Shown here: one piece after another, positions 16,309 to 24,769 of the stretch
Position numbering within the stretch: the stretch's first letter is position 1
How the letters are laid out: every line of letters starts with the position of its first letter
NCBI RefSeq assembly: GCF_020171985.1
Contig: NZ_JAIVAL010000013.1
Location: 1-64,000, forward strand
Direction of reading: 5' to 3'
DNA from: Halobacillus halophilus
Lineage (GTDB): Bacteria; Bacillota; Bacilli; Bacillales; Halobacillaceae
DNA: 64,000 nucleotides
Notes under the pieces: generated by a model
What the model saw: the letters and a program-made list of their open reading frames with translations, nothing else
Told to the model about the DNA's origin: nothing
Databases searched by the model: none
Made by a program: the position numbers and the translations under genes

Positions 16309-17685
16309 ATGCTGATGGACTTATTACCCGTATCGCTCAAGAAATATTTTAAAATGACTAAACAGCAGCGTAAGCAAGAGGTTCAATCGACTCTATGGTA
16401 TATGCCTTTAATTTATATATCCTCGTCGATCCTGTTTGTTGCTATTACTCTTGTACTTGATTTAGTCGTAGAACTGGAGCAATATACATTTCAATCTTTC
16501 CGAATTAATGCTGAAATAACTCGTATGCTGGTCAGCACGTTAATTGGCGGTCTTTTAACACTAAGCGCCTTCACGTTAAACTCCCTCTTAGTTGTACTTA
16601 CAACCTTTAGTGGGCAATTTTCACCCCGAATGCTGATTAACTTCGTGGCAGATAGACGAACCCAGCACGCTCTTGGTATATTTAATGGCAGTTTTGTTTA
16701 TGTACTGCTTGTGTTTTTATTTATTGGGAATACTTCCTACGAATATTTCGTAGCCGTCCCGATTATTACGATCATATTAGTCTTTATAGCTTCTCTTACA
16801 TTTATCTATTTCATCAATCATGCCACGACATGGATGCAGGTCCATAATATTACAGAAACAATGAAACAGTCATCCCAAGCGATGATCAACAATACCTTGA
16901 GTGAGGATCTGGAGCCTTTCAGAACCAAGCAGGCAGGCGATCTGCTGCAGGATTACGAAGAAAATACTCAAACCATAGTAGCAGGAAGGTCCGGATATGT
17001 TCAATTAGTTGATTATAGGAGTATGATTGAGCAGGCACGCAAGGACAATGTAATCATTAAATTCCATTCACAGGTGGGAGATTATATATTGCAGACGAAT
17101 AAGCTAATCAGTTACTGGGGACCGGGTGCTGACTTGGTGGATGAAGAACTCTACTACAGTATGATTAAAATTGGTCATAAAGAAACTGAACTTCAGGATA
17201 TTCAGATGGGGATGCACAAACTAGCTGAAATTGGAATAAAGTCCCTGGGGAATGATGATCCCAAAACAGCAACCAATACAATTCACCAAATGGCTGAATT
17301 AATGCTTACAGTCGAAGACTATATTACTTTCACCCCTTACCTGACCGACAGTGATGGACAGGTTAGAATTGTACTCTTAAATGAAACATTTGAATATTAT
17401 ATTTATCGCGGTTTTGGTTATATCCGCCACTATGCAGGAGATAATCATTTAATCATTACTGAAATTGTCGGTGCTCTTGCTATGGTCGCTGAGTCCATTG
17501 ATTCCTCTAAACATCAAGCCATATGGGATTTCGCGTATAATACGCTTGACCATATTGAGAAGAAAGTAGTCTATCAGCTTGATAAAACATTTTTACTGGA
17601 TCAGGTTAAGCGACTCGCTCTTGCAACTAATAATCTTTATGGGTACTATGCTATTGAGCGCCGTTTCTATCCTGAAAAAAAATAA
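16309..17685 (+). CDS. DUF2254 membrane protein
   Basis: A 458-residue protein with four N-terminal transmembrane segments (about residues 35-60, 80-105, 120-145, 150-175) and a long cytosolic C-terminal region. The DUF2254 hallmark is LSAFTLNSLLVVLTTFSGQFSPR followed by the AGRSGYVQLVDY segment near residue 230. Function is unknown. AAAGGAGG precedes the ATG at 16309; longer frames to the left have no ribosome site. Confidence 0.85.
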   Translation: MLMDLLPVSLKKYFKMTKQQRKQEVQSTLWYMPLIYISSSILFVAITLVLDLVVELEQYTFQSFRINAEITRMLVSTLIGGLLTLSAFTLNSLLVVLTTFSGQFSPRMLINFVADRRTQHALGIFNGSFVYVLLVFLFIGNTSYEYFVAVPIITIILVFIASLTFIYFINHATTWMQVHNITETMKQSSQAMINNTLSEDLEPFRTKQAGDLLQDYEENTQTIVAGRSGYVQLVDYRSMIEQARKDNVIIKFHSQVGDYILQTNKLISYWGPGADLVDEELYYSMIKIGHKETELQDIQMGMHKLAEIGIKSLGNDDPKTATNTIHQMAELMLTVEDYITFTPYLTDSDGQVRIVLLNETFEYYIYRGFGYIRHYAGDNHLIITEIVGALAMVAESIDSSKHQAIWDFAYNTLDHIEKKVVYQLDKTFLLDQVKRLALATNNLYGYYAIERRFYPEKK

Positions 17686-17714
17686 AAACTCCAGGGCTTT
17701 CCTGGAGTTTTTTT
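17684..17714 (+). terminator. Terminator of the DUF2254 gene
   Basis: Stem AAACTCCAGG/CCTGGAGTTT with a GCTTT loop followed by T residues. Confidence 0.88.
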
Positions 17715-17868
17715 AGCAATTTCTTCTTTACCCCTTTTCTGAATAAGGGGACGCTCAGCCTGAAAAATGTGTTGGGCACATTAATATTGTTTCATGTTGA
17801 CACCTTAACAGCTTTTTTTATTACGTATATGAGCATATATTCATATATTAGATTAGGAGGTTGATGCA

Positions 17869-17937
17869 ATGGGCCATCACCACCATCTTATTGAGTCTTC
17901 AACTAATCGGCCCTTTACTTTAATAACTCGTTACTAA
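17869..17937 (+). CDS. Mini reading frame with poly-His start, probably truncated
   Basis: A 22-codon frame starting ATGGGCCATCACCACCAT (Met-Gly-His4) with a strong TTAGGAGG ribosome site eight bases upstream. From codon 9 onward the DNA (17888-17930) matches the 3' tail of the dispersed GC-rich repeat, so the second half and the stop codon come from the repeat. It may be the surviving 5' end of a metal-binding small protein gene cut by a repeat, or chance. A good terminator follows. Confidence 0.3.
   Translation: MGHHHHLIESSTNRPFTLITRY
17888..17930 (+). repeat. Solo tail of the dispersed GC-rich repeat
   Basis: GAGTCTTCAACTAATCGGCCC followed by TTTACTTTAATAAC matches the tails of copy 1 (123-160) and copy 5 (53808-53845). 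The GC-rich body of the element is missing here. Confidence 0.65.
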
Positions 17938-17954
17938 CAACGTATTGAAATGGA

Positions 17955-17992
17955 AAAAAGCATTTGAGATTGGTATCTCAAATGCTTTTTAT
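17955..17992. terminator. Bidirectional terminator
   Basis: Perfect 16-bp stem AAAAAGCATTTGAGAT and its complement with a TGGT loop, upstream of the convergent PPOX-fold gene stop. Confidence 0.9.
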
Positions 17993-18005
17993 TTCTGTCA
18001 GCTTA

Positions 18006-18431
18006 TTATAAATCCAGTGATTCAGGAGTATCTCCGTCTGCATTCATTAGACGGATGGATTCAGGCATAATCTCAAGAACGATGTAATCTGGATCTCCTT
18101 TTCCTGAGAACCAACGCTCCATTTGTTCCGTCCATAACCAGTCTTTCATCTTCTGATCATCGCGGATCTTAGCCTGGCCTTGTACTTCTAAATACGTATC
18201 TCCGTAACCTTCTCCTTCATAGCCTAATAAGATATGAACATGAGGATTTTCCTCAATTTCCTCCGCTTTATGAGTATCGCGGTCTGTGGGAGTGAAGAAT
18301 GTGAAATCTTCATCATTTGAAAATGTCATGTAACGGGCATGAGGTTTTTTATCCTTTACTGTAGATAGTGTTCCTACTTTATGCTGATCCATAACGTTAT
18401 AAATTTTTTTCTTTAGTTCTTCTTGATTCAA
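18006..18431 (-). CDS. PPOX-fold general stress protein (YdaG-like)
   Basis: A 141-residue split-barrel flavin-binding protein of the pyridoxamine 5'-phosphate oxidase-like family, stress protein 26 type. Recognisable segments are VGTLSTVKDKKPHARYMTF, FFTPTDRDTHKAEEI, HVHILLGYEG and EVQGQAKI. B. subtilis YdaG is SigB-dependent; a GTTTAT/GGGAAA pair upstream on the minus strand (near 18470-18495) is a weak candidate for the same kind of promoter. The start is TTG at 18431, seven bases after AAAGGAG. Probable role: flavin- or F420-like cofactor-dependent reductase; substrate unknown. Confidence 0.82.
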   Translation of the reverse strand: MNQEELKKKIYNVMDQHKVGTLSTVKDKKPHARYMTFSNDEDFTFFTPTDRDTHKAEEIEENPHVHILLGYEGEGYGDTYLEVQGQAKIRDDQKMKDWLWTEQMERWFSGKGDPDYIVLEIMPESIRLMNADGDTPESLDL

Positions 18432-18663
18432 TGGTATTCTCCTTTCATGTAGCTGATTATAATTCCAGTTTTCCCCTCCAACTGTTAAATATAAACATCC
18501 CAGTGGGTTATTTCCCTGATGATCCATAAAGCGCTTGGATTGGAGAATTTGATATTGTTTCCCCTTTCCCTGCAGTGGGTATGCTAAAGTTAAACTGGTT
18601 TTATAGTTGATTCTTAATGTTTTTTTTGTATTTCAGCGAAAGTAATTTTCAGGAGGAAACTTA

Positions 18664-19524
18664 ATGTTCTTCAGCGTGTTCAGTAATAAAAAGAAATTCA
18701 TCCTCGTTCTACTTTCTTCCCTTCTTTTAGGGATTTTTATATTTTTAACGAATTCTAAACCTACAAGTTCAGAAAAAAACGGAGAAATTACCCCTACCGT
18801 ATTCATACACGGTTTTAAAGGAGGGCCAGGAACCTTTAATACGATGATGAATCGTCTTGAGCAGCAAAATGTAGGATCCAAGCGTATGATAGCTTATGTA
18901 TCCCGGCAAGGACATGTAACCTTAAGAGGGAGCCTTCCGCCTAACATGGAACCATTCATTCAGGTTCTTTTTGAGAATGATCGTGCCAGCTTAAAGCAGC
19001 AGACTATATGGCTCCAAGAAGTCATCCACCGATTAAAAGAACGTCATGGTATTCAGCAGATTAATCTGGTCGGCCATTCAATGGGAGGATTGGCCGCCAC
19101 TAACTTTTTGCTTCATTATCAGGAAGACCAATATCCTATTGTTCAAAAATTAGCTGTTATTGCCAGTCCCTTTAAAGGAATTCACAAAGAAGGTTATTTT
19201 GAAGTGCATTCAAGTCCAGCCGCTAACGATCTTAAACCGGAATCTGAAGCTCTGAAATCGATGTTCCTTAGAAAGGAATTCTTTCCTAAAGGTGTAGATA
19301 CACTTGTTATAGCGGGGGTTATTAATTCCTCAGAAGAGGAGAGCGACCATTGGGATGGTCTTGTCCATGTTTCAAGCGTTAAAGCAATGAAATCCATTGT
19401 ACCTTTTGGCAGTTACAGAGAAGAAGTTGTATTTGGTAACTCCGCTACCCACTCTGGTTTACATGAGTATCCCGAGGTGGATCGGATACTTGGAGAGTTT
19501 CTTTGGGAAAAGCCAAACGAATAG
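18664..19524 (+). CDS. DUF915 alpha/beta hydrolase, membrane-anchored or secreted
   Basis: A 286-residue alpha/beta hydrolase of the DUF915 type. The basic-hydrophobic N terminus (about residues 9-30) is a signal peptide or anchor. VFIHGFKGGPGTF forms the oxyanion loop, GHSMGG the nucleophile elbow and HSGLHEYPEV a candidate catalytic His near the C terminus. CAGGAGG precedes the ATG. It likely acts outside the membrane on an ester or lipid; substrate unknown. Confidence 0.83.
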   Translation: MFFSVFSNKKKFILVLLSSLLLGIFIFLTNSKPTSSEKNGEITPTVFIHGFKGGPGTFNTMMNRLEQQNVGSKRMIAYVSRQGHVTLRGSLPPNMEPFIQVLFENDRASLKQQTIWLQEVIHRLKERHGIQQINLVGHSMGGLAATNFLLHYQEDQYPIVQKLAVIASPFKGIHKEGYFEVHSSPAANDLKPESEALKSMFLRKEFFPKGVDTLVIAGVINSSEEESDHWDGLVHVSSVKAMKSIVPFGSYREEVVFGNSATHSGLHEYPEVDRILGEFLWEKPNE

Positions 19525-19559
19525 AAAAAGAGACCAGCCTGAGAAAGCCGGTCTCTTTT
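19525..19559. terminator. Bidirectional terminator
   Basis: Stem AAAAGAGACC/GGTCTCTTTT between the DUF915 gene and the convergent small gene at 19562-19705. Confidence 0.85.
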
Positions 19560-19561
19560 CT

Positions 19562-19705
19562 TTATTTCCGGTGAAAGACTTCAAAAAAATCTAGAAATGC
19601 TTGAAATATTGCTACGGATTGGAAAGTAACCAAGCTTAACGCTGTCAATGAAAAGAACCCGATAAATAAATACCGTACAGAAAATATTGCATGGAACCAG
19701 ACCAA
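19562..19705 (-). CDS. Small hydrophobic protein, 47 residues
   Basis: An open frame with start TTG at 19705, six bases after GGAGGG, and stop at 19562 beside a terminator. The product is largely hydrophobic from about residue 3 to 40 (AIFSVRYLFIGFFSL then TALSLVTFQSVAIFQAF) and ends in charged HRK, so it is a probable one- or two-helix membrane protein. I do not recognise a family. Support: ribosome site, composition and terminator position. Confidence 0.55.
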   Translation of the reverse strand: MVWFHAIFSVRYLFIGFFSLTALSLVTFQSVAIFQAFLDFFEVFHRK

Positions 19706-19810
19706 CGCAATCCCTCCTCATTGAATCACTATATGAATCGTTGATCTTTATAATACTCCTTTTAACGAAATTTTCAATCTATTTTTTTGTCGTAAAATCC
19801 AACTAAAACT

Positions 19811-19854
19811 AAGCCCGTAATTTTGTTTAACTCACAAAACAAAATCACGGGCTT
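19811..19854. terminator. Long hairpin, probable terminator
   Basis: Stem of about 18 bp, AAGCCCGT.ATTTTGTTT with its complement, between the small gene's promoter side and the methyltransferase stop. Confidence 0.65.
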
Positions 19855-19911
19855 TCCATTGAATTTGTTATATAAATAGAGGCTAGTCCGCGATTTGATC
19901 GTTATATTGAT

Positions 19912-20598
19912 TTAATTTTGCTTCTCAAAGATAAAAATCCACATAAATGTAAGGGCCTGCTTCAAATCTTGATCCAGATGTGCAATTTGTTTCTCATCAA
20001 CCCCGCGTTTATACACCCCTTGGCCCCCTGTCTGTATCCAGCCAGTTTCTTCAGCCAGTTTAGCGAGCTCCCATGGCATCATCGTGTTGCAAATTACTTT
20101 TTCACCATATACTCTTGGATAGCTATTTATCCTCGGCATGGCCGTTGGTCCAAGTATTCCAATACACAGCTTGCCTCCGGGACGTAAGATCCTCTTCATT
20201 TCCTCAAGTCCCTGATGGGGCACTTCAATCCACTCGAGAGAGTTAATAGCCATTATGCCATCAAAGCTTTCTGAAGCGAAAGGCAGTTTCGTCAAATCCC
20301 CCTGCGTAAAGGCTAGTCCTTCAGTTTGTAATCGTTTTACTGCTCGTTCAATCATATCTTTAGAAAGATCTACTCCCGTTACCTCGTAGCCTTCCTGATA
20401 CAATTTATATGATCCATATCCATCTCCACAGCCCAGGTCAGCAACAGAATTACCCGGGGGCAGGTGATTTTTCAAAAAAGGAATAATCGTTTTACGACTT
20501 CCCTCATCCCACATCGTCTGACTACGCTGATTCCAGAATTCTGCTCGTTCATCCCATTGTTTAGCGGCTTCCTGGTGCCAATTAAATGTTGGTTCCAT
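19912..20598 (-). CDS. Class I SAM-dependent methyltransferase
   Basis: A 228-residue methyltransferase. Motif I VADLGCGDGYGSYKL is at about residues 52-66, motif II ends in GVDLSKDMIERA, the post-motif region has LPFASESFDGIMAINSLEW, and LRPGGKLCIGILGP is motif IV/V. The methyl acceptor is not evident. AGGGGGA precedes the ATG. Transcribed alone, divergent from the nrdAB leader. Confidence 0.87.
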   Translation of the reverse strand: MEPTFNWHQEAAKQWDERAEFWNQRSQTMWDEGSRKTIIPFLKNHLPPGNSVADLGCGDGYGSYKLYQEGYEVTGVDLSKDMIERAVKRLQTEGLAFTQGDLTKLPFASESFDGIMAINSLEWIEVPHQGLEEMKRILRPGGKLCIGILGPTAMPRINSYPRVYGEKVICNTMMPWELAKLAEETGWIQTGGQGVYKRGVDEKQIAHLDQDLKQALTFMWIFIFEKQN

Positions 20599-20785
20599 AT
20601 TTACAAATCCCCCTGTTTATCTATTTCCGTCATTATTGTATAGTTCACCATAGAATGTTTATTACCTTTTATTATAATTAAATAAGCAACGTTTTGAAAA
20701 TTTTTTTGATATGGGAAAAGAGTGTGCTGGTAGGTCTCACGTGGAAAAAAATAGGTTTCAAACGGGGAGGTTTCTAACAAAATAT

Positions 20786-20814
20786 TTGCACTTTCCTTTT
20801 ATCTTAGATATGAT
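20786..20814 (+). promoter_or_regulatory. Sigma-A promoter of the nrdAB leader
   Basis: -35 TTGCAC (20786-20791), 17-bp spacer, -10 TATGAT (20809-20814), followed directly by the cobalamin riboswitch. Confidence 0.7.
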
Positions 20815-20861
20815 ATAAGCACAATATAAGCTAATTTATATATCATAAAACACTATATATA

Positions 20862-21030
20862 GTATTCGTGAATCAAAGATGCCATCAGGCTTAATAGGGA
20901 ATCCGGAGAAAGCCGGAACTGCCCCCGCAACTGTTAGCGTTCGCGAAATGGATTATCCACTGTACTCATGTACGGGAAGGACCATAGTAGTATCGAACGT
21001 AAGTCAGGAGACCTGTCTTTATTCGCTGAA
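20862..21030 (+). promoter_or_regulatory. Cobalamin (B12) riboswitch
   Basis: Conserved cobalamin-aptamer blocks are present in order: TTAATAGGGAATCCGGAG, AAAGCCGGAACTGCCCCCGC with AACTGT after it, and the B12-box-like AGTCAGGAGACCTGTC. Upstream is a sigma-A promoter, downstream a switchable hairpin pair. It precedes nrdAB, so adenosylcobalamin should turn off the B12-independent reductase. Confidence 0.93.
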
Positions 21031-21056
21031 GTTTCAACTTCTTCGGGGATTGAGAA

Positions 21057-21141
21057 GATGAAGCGATAGAATGAGGTCTTCGTATGGTTTATTTGCCTCG
21101 TTCTATGGTTTCATCCGCTCAATAAGTGAGCGGATTTTTTT
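21057..21141 (+). terminator. Riboswitch expression platform: anti-terminator and terminator
   Basis: ATAGAATGAGG (21066-21076) can pair with CCTCGTTCTAT (21096-21106), extended by GATGAA/TTCATC (21057-21062 with 21110-21115). That stem overlaps the left arm of the terminator ATCCGCTCA/TGAGCGGAT (21113-21135) with its T run to 21141. The two folds exclude each other, a transcription-attenuation design. Confidence 0.8.
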
Positions 21142-21180
21142 ATGTCCGAAATTACCTATGAATAAAAGGAGTACGAATAC

Positions 21181-23415
21181 ATGAGCGTTCAATCTATGCA
21201 AACAAAATGGGAACAGAAGCTAATCGACATTCAAAAAGAATTTCCCCAGTTGGATGTGGAACGAATCCTTAAGAAAGTTCCAGGGCTAGGGCTGAGTCAA
21301 ATGACTAATGAAGAGCAATCCAAAGCATTAATACTTGAGTGTCTGGCTGAAATGGATGAGACAGGACCTGATTGGACCTTTGCCGCGAGCAGGATTCACT
21401 TGGAGCAAATGTACCAAAATTCAGCTCATAACCGTATGGAGGACAGCCCCTATAAAGGATTTTATTCATTAATCGAAATTTTAACGAACGAAGAAATTTA
21501 TTCAAAATCATTGCTTGCTGATTATTCCAAAGAAGAAATAGATCACCTTGAAGCTATCCTCGCCCCAGAACGTGATCACTTTTTTACTTATATTGGTCTT
21601 AAAACTTTAAGCGATCGATACTTAGCACGCTCCAAGTCCAAAGACATATATGAGCTTCCGCAAGAACGGTTTATGATCATTTCGATGGTAATCATGGCTC
21701 AGGAGAATAAGTCAGTACGTATGGAGCTCATAAAAGAAGCCTATTGGGCTTTAAGTCATCTATACATGACCGTCGCTACCCCTACTTTAGCTAACGCAGG
21801 CAAAAGATATGGCCAATTAAGTTCTTGTTTTATAGAAACGGTAGACGATAGTCTTCAGTCTATTTATGACAGTAATACAGATATAGCGAACTTGAGCAAA
21901 CATGGCGGAGGAATTGGTGTTTATCTCGGCAAAATCAGGAGCCGTGGAAGTGACATTCAAGGATTTAAAGGGGTTTCTTCAGGTGTTATCCCTTGGATGA
22001 AGCAATTGAATAACACGGCAGTCAGTGTAGACCAGCTCGGGCAGCGTCAAGGAGCGATTGCTGTGTATCTGGATATTTGGCATAAGGACATTTTCCCTTT
22101 TCTTGACAGTCGCTTAAACAATGGAGACGAGCGTCAGCGCACCCATGATTTATTTACAGGCGTATCCATACCGGATGTTTTTATGGAAGCTGTAGAAAAG
22201 CGGGAAGACTGGTATTTATTTGATCCTCACGAAGTTCGAGATGTTATGGGTTTCTCTTTGGAAGATGCTTATGATGAAGAACGCGGCAGAGGAACCTTCC
22301 GTAAAAGGTACGAAGCTTGCGTCAATCATCCAGAGCTGTCTAAAGAAAGAGTAGCTGCTATAGACATTATGAAAAAAATTATGGTGGGCCAGCTCGAAAC
22401 AGGTACACCTTACATGTTCTACCGTGATGAAGTGAACCGTATGAATCCGAATCATCATGCTGGGATGATCTATTGCAGCAACCTATGCACGGAAATCACT
22501 CAGAACCAGAGCCCCACTGTTCAGGAAGAACAGTATTTAGAAGAAGGGAAAATTATAACGGTTAAAAACCCGGGGGATTTTGTAGTATGTAATCTCTCCA
22601 GTGTAAATCTTGGCCGCGCCGTGCCTAAAGGAGTCTTAAAACGTTTAGTTTCCATTCAGGTAAGAATGCTGGATAACGTGATTGATGAAAATACTATTCC
22701 GGTTCTGCAGGCTCAAATGACAAACCAGTCTTACCGAGGTATTGGTCTTGGCACCTTCGGCTGGGCACATTTGCTTGCTCAAAAGAAAATAGCATGGGAA
22801 TCTGAAAAAGCCGTGAATTATGCTGAAGAAGTGTACCAGGCAATTGCCTATTACACCATTGAAGCCAGCAGCGAATTAGCAGCCGAGAAAGGGAGTTATC
22901 CTTTATTCGAGGGATCTGACTGGTCTACAGGAGAATTCTTTCTTAAACGGTCGTTTGACCAAAATGAGGATTGGAATTGGAACGCCTTAAAAGATAAGGT
23001 TCAGAGAGATGGAATTCGGAATGGATATTTAATGGCCGTCGCTCCTAATTCCAGTACTTCTCTGATTGCTGGAAGTACAGCGAGCATCGATCCAATCTTT
23101 AAACGTTTTTATTCAGAAGAAAAGAAGGATTATAAAATTCCGGTAACAGCACCGGATCTCAGCCCGGAAACGTTCTGGTATTACAAATCGGCTTACGATA
23201 TAGACCAGCATACAAGCATACAGCAAAACGCTGTGCGTCAAAAATATATTGATCAATCCATTTCATTTAACTTATACGTTCGAAATTCTATACATGCTAA
23301 AGAACTATTAGATCTGCATATCGATGCCTGGAAATCAGGATTAAAAACTACCTATTACACAAGATCGACCTCAAGCCAGGGTGAATATGACGAATGTGAT
23401 AGCTGCTCTTCATAG
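21181..23415 (+). CDS. nrdA: Ribonucleoside-diphosphate reductase class I, alpha subunit
   Basis: A 744-residue large subunit that reduces ribonucleotides to deoxyribonucleotides. Landmarks are the active-site SSCFIETVDD, HGGGIGVYLGKIRSRGS, YCSNLCTEI, CNLSSVNLGR, the radical-relay segment APNSSTSLIAGSTASIDPIF and the C-terminal redox pair CDSCSS. The N terminus is short and lacks a full ATP-cone, so dATP activity control is probably absent. AAAGGAG precedes the ATG. It is the first gene after the cobalamin riboswitch and is 16 bp from nrdB. Confidence 0.95.
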   Translation: MSVQSMQTKWEQKLIDIQKEFPQLDVERILKKVPGLGLSQMTNEEQSKALILECLAEMDETGPDWTFAASRIHLEQMYQNSAHNRMEDSPYKGFYSLIEILTNEEIYSKSLLADYSKEEIDHLEAILAPERDHFFTYIGLKTLSDRYLARSKSKDIYELPQERFMIISMVIMAQENKSVRMELIKEAYWALSHLYMTVATPTLANAGKRYGQLSSCFIETVDDSLQSIYDSNTDIANLSKHGGGIGVYLGKIRSRGSDIQGFKGVSSGVIPWMKQLNNTAVSVDQLGQRQGAIAVYLDIWHKDIFPFLDSRLNNGDERQRTHDLFTGVSIPDVFMEAVEKREDWYLFDPHEVRDVMGFSLEDAYDEERGRGTFRKRYEACVNHPELSKERVAAIDIMKKIMVGQLETGTPYMFYRDEVNRMNPNHHAGMIYCSNLCTEITQNQSPTVQEEQYLEEGKIITVKNPGDFVVCNLSSVNLGRAVPKGVLKRLVSIQVRMLDNVIDENTIPVLQAQMTNQSYRGIGLGTFGWAHLLAQKKIAWESEKAVNYAEEVYQAIAYYTIEASSELAAEKGSYPLFEGSDWSTGEFFLKRSFDQNEDWNWNALKDKVQRDGIRNGYLMAVAPNSSTSLIAGSTASIDPIFKRFYSEEKKDYKIPVTAPDLSPETFWYYKSAYDIDQHTSIQQNAVRQKYIDQSISFNLYVRNSIHAKELLDLHIDAWKSGLKTTYYTRSTSSQGEYDECDSCSS

Positions 23416-23431
23416 AAGGAGGACAAACCAA

Positions 23432-24472
23432 ATGAACGAAACCATCCAAAAACGAAAATTAGTAGACCACCAGGCCCCTAACGCTTCTACCGGAATCATT
23501 AACGGCAGAAGCTCTAACGTACTAAACTGGGATAATACCCGTTACTCCTGGACGTATCCTATGTATAAAAATATGCTGGCTAATTTCTGGATTCCTAATG
23601 AAATTAATATGAGCAATGACTTAAAACAATGGGGTACCCTGTCAGATCAGGAGCAGGCAACGTTCAAGAAAATTATCGGACTTCTTGCCTTCCTGGACTC
23701 TATTCAAACGGACTACTCCGGAAAGATAGCTGACTATTTAACGGATTCCAGTTTATCTGCCCTCATGCAAGTATTAGCTTTCCAGGAAGTGGTCCACAAC
23801 CAATCCTATTCATATGTGTTATCGACTCTAGTGGATCAGGATGAACAGGAAGAAATCTTCGAATACTGGAAGCACGATGATGTCCTTATTGAGAGAAACC
23901 AGTTCATTACAGATGGGTATCAGGCTTTTGCCGATGATCCCTCTGTAGACACCTTTTTAAAGTCTATCGTTTACGATGTTGTCCTGGAAGGCTTATTCTT
24001 TTATGCAGGATTCGCTTTCTTCTATAACCTGGCACGTAACAATAAGATGGTATCGACCAGCACTATGATTAACTATATAAATAGAGATGAACAGATTCAT
24101 GTAAGTCTGTTTGGACGAATATTTAATGAAACATTAAGTGAAAACCCGCAGCTGGACGAACAAAAGTACCGTCGGTTTGTCACAGATACATTCCAAGAAG
24201 CGGTGGAACTTGAAATCAAATGGGCACATCATATTCTAGGAGACCGCTTCCCCGGTATTCCGATCGGTGACCTGGAAGATTATATTCGGTTCATGGCTAA
24301 TAAACGATGCCGCTTACTGGGAGCCGAAAAGCCTTTTCCTGAGTATAAGGAAAATCCTTTAAAGTGGATTAAAGCTTATCAGGAAGTCGACGAAGGAAAA
24401 TCAGATTTCTTTGAACAGAAATCCAGACAGTACACTAAAGTATCCGAAACCAATGGCTTCGACGAACTTTAA
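23432..24472 (+). CDS. nrdB: Ribonucleoside-diphosphate reductase class I, beta subunit
   Basis: A 346-residue radical-generating subunit. Metal ligands and radical site are intact: Asp in FLDSIQTDY, Glu and His in FQEVVHNQSY with the radical Tyr seven residues after the Glu, Glu in EGLFFYAGF, and Glu and His in RDEQIHVSLF. The conserved Tyr argues for a Tyr-radical (class Ia/Ib type) rather than class Ic. The ATG at 23432 follows GAAGGAGGAC. No nrdI lies next to it, so di-iron rather than the NrdI-dependent manganese form is likelier, but this is inference. Confidence 0.95.
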   Translation: MNETIQKRKLVDHQAPNASTGIINGRSSNVLNWDNTRYSWTYPMYKNMLANFWIPNEINMSNDLKQWGTLSDQEQATFKKIIGLLAFLDSIQTDYSGKIADYLTDSSLSALMQVLAFQEVVHNQSYSYVLSTLVDQDEQEEIFEYWKHDDVLIERNQFITDGYQAFADDPSVDTFLKSIVYDVVLEGLFFYAGFAFFYNLARNNKMVSTSTMINYINRDEQIHVSLFGRIFNETLSENPQLDEQKYRRFVTDTFQEAVELEIKWAHHILGDRFPGIPIGDLEDYIRFMANKRCRLLGAEKPFPEYKENPLKWIKAYQEVDEGKSDFFEQKSRQYTKVSETNGFDEL

Positions 24473-24493
24473 AACTAAAAAAGGAAAAATATA

Positions 24494-24532
24494 CCACCTC
24501 AGGTCATCCAGATTATGGATGACCTGAGGTGG
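24494..24532. repeat. Palindromic hairpin repeat, copy 1 (also nrdAB terminator)
   Basis: CCACCTCAGGTCATCCA, GATTA loop, and the perfect complement: 17-bp stem. TTTTATAT follows. The same element recurs at 46464, 50126 and 51102. Confidence 0.92.
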
Positions 24533-24564
24533 TTTTATATGGTACGTTCTGGCTATTTTTACAT

Positions 24565-24594
24565 TTAACACGAACAAATGTTCTTGTTTATATT
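24565..24594 (+). promoter_or_regulatory. Promoter with LexA/SOS box for the toxin-like gene
   Basis: -35 TTAACA (24565-24570), 18-bp spacer, -10 TATATT (24589-24594). The spacer contains CGAACAAATGTTCT (24571-24584), matching the Gram-positive LexA/DinR consensus CGAACNNNNGTTCG except for the last base. LexA bound there would block RNA polymerase. Confidence 0.65.
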
Positions 24595-24673
24595 AAAAAT
24601 ATGGTATCCTTATATATAGATACCGTTCTCTAGGATTAGGTCAGGTGGCGATAGAAAAGGAGTGATGTCATTT

Positions 24674-24769
24674 ATGAGCACATATGAGGCGCTTATGGTC
24701 ATGTTGGCGTTCGGGACATTTATCATTACACTCCTGGCGCTGATCATAAAAATGAACAACAACAAATAG
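24674..24769 (+). CDS. Putative holin-like type I toxin (BsrE/TxpA-like)
   Basis: A 31-residue hydrophobic peptide beginning MSTYEALMVMLAFGTF, a single transmembrane helix (about residues 6-25) and a polar NNNK tail. The start closely resembles B. subtilis type I toxins BsrE, TxpA and BsrG (MSTxxxLMxM). AAAAGGAGTGAT precedes the ATG. The 5' leader GATACCGTTC (24619-24628) is perfectly complementary to GAACGGTATC in the 3' UTR (24811-24820), the long-range pairing typical of translationally silenced type I toxin mRNAs. A 13-bp stem (24822-24853) ends the mRNA. Likely role: membrane depolarisation or growth arrest under SOS stress; toxicity is untested. Confidence 0.8.
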   Translation: MSTYEALMVMLAFGTFIITLLALIIKMNNNK

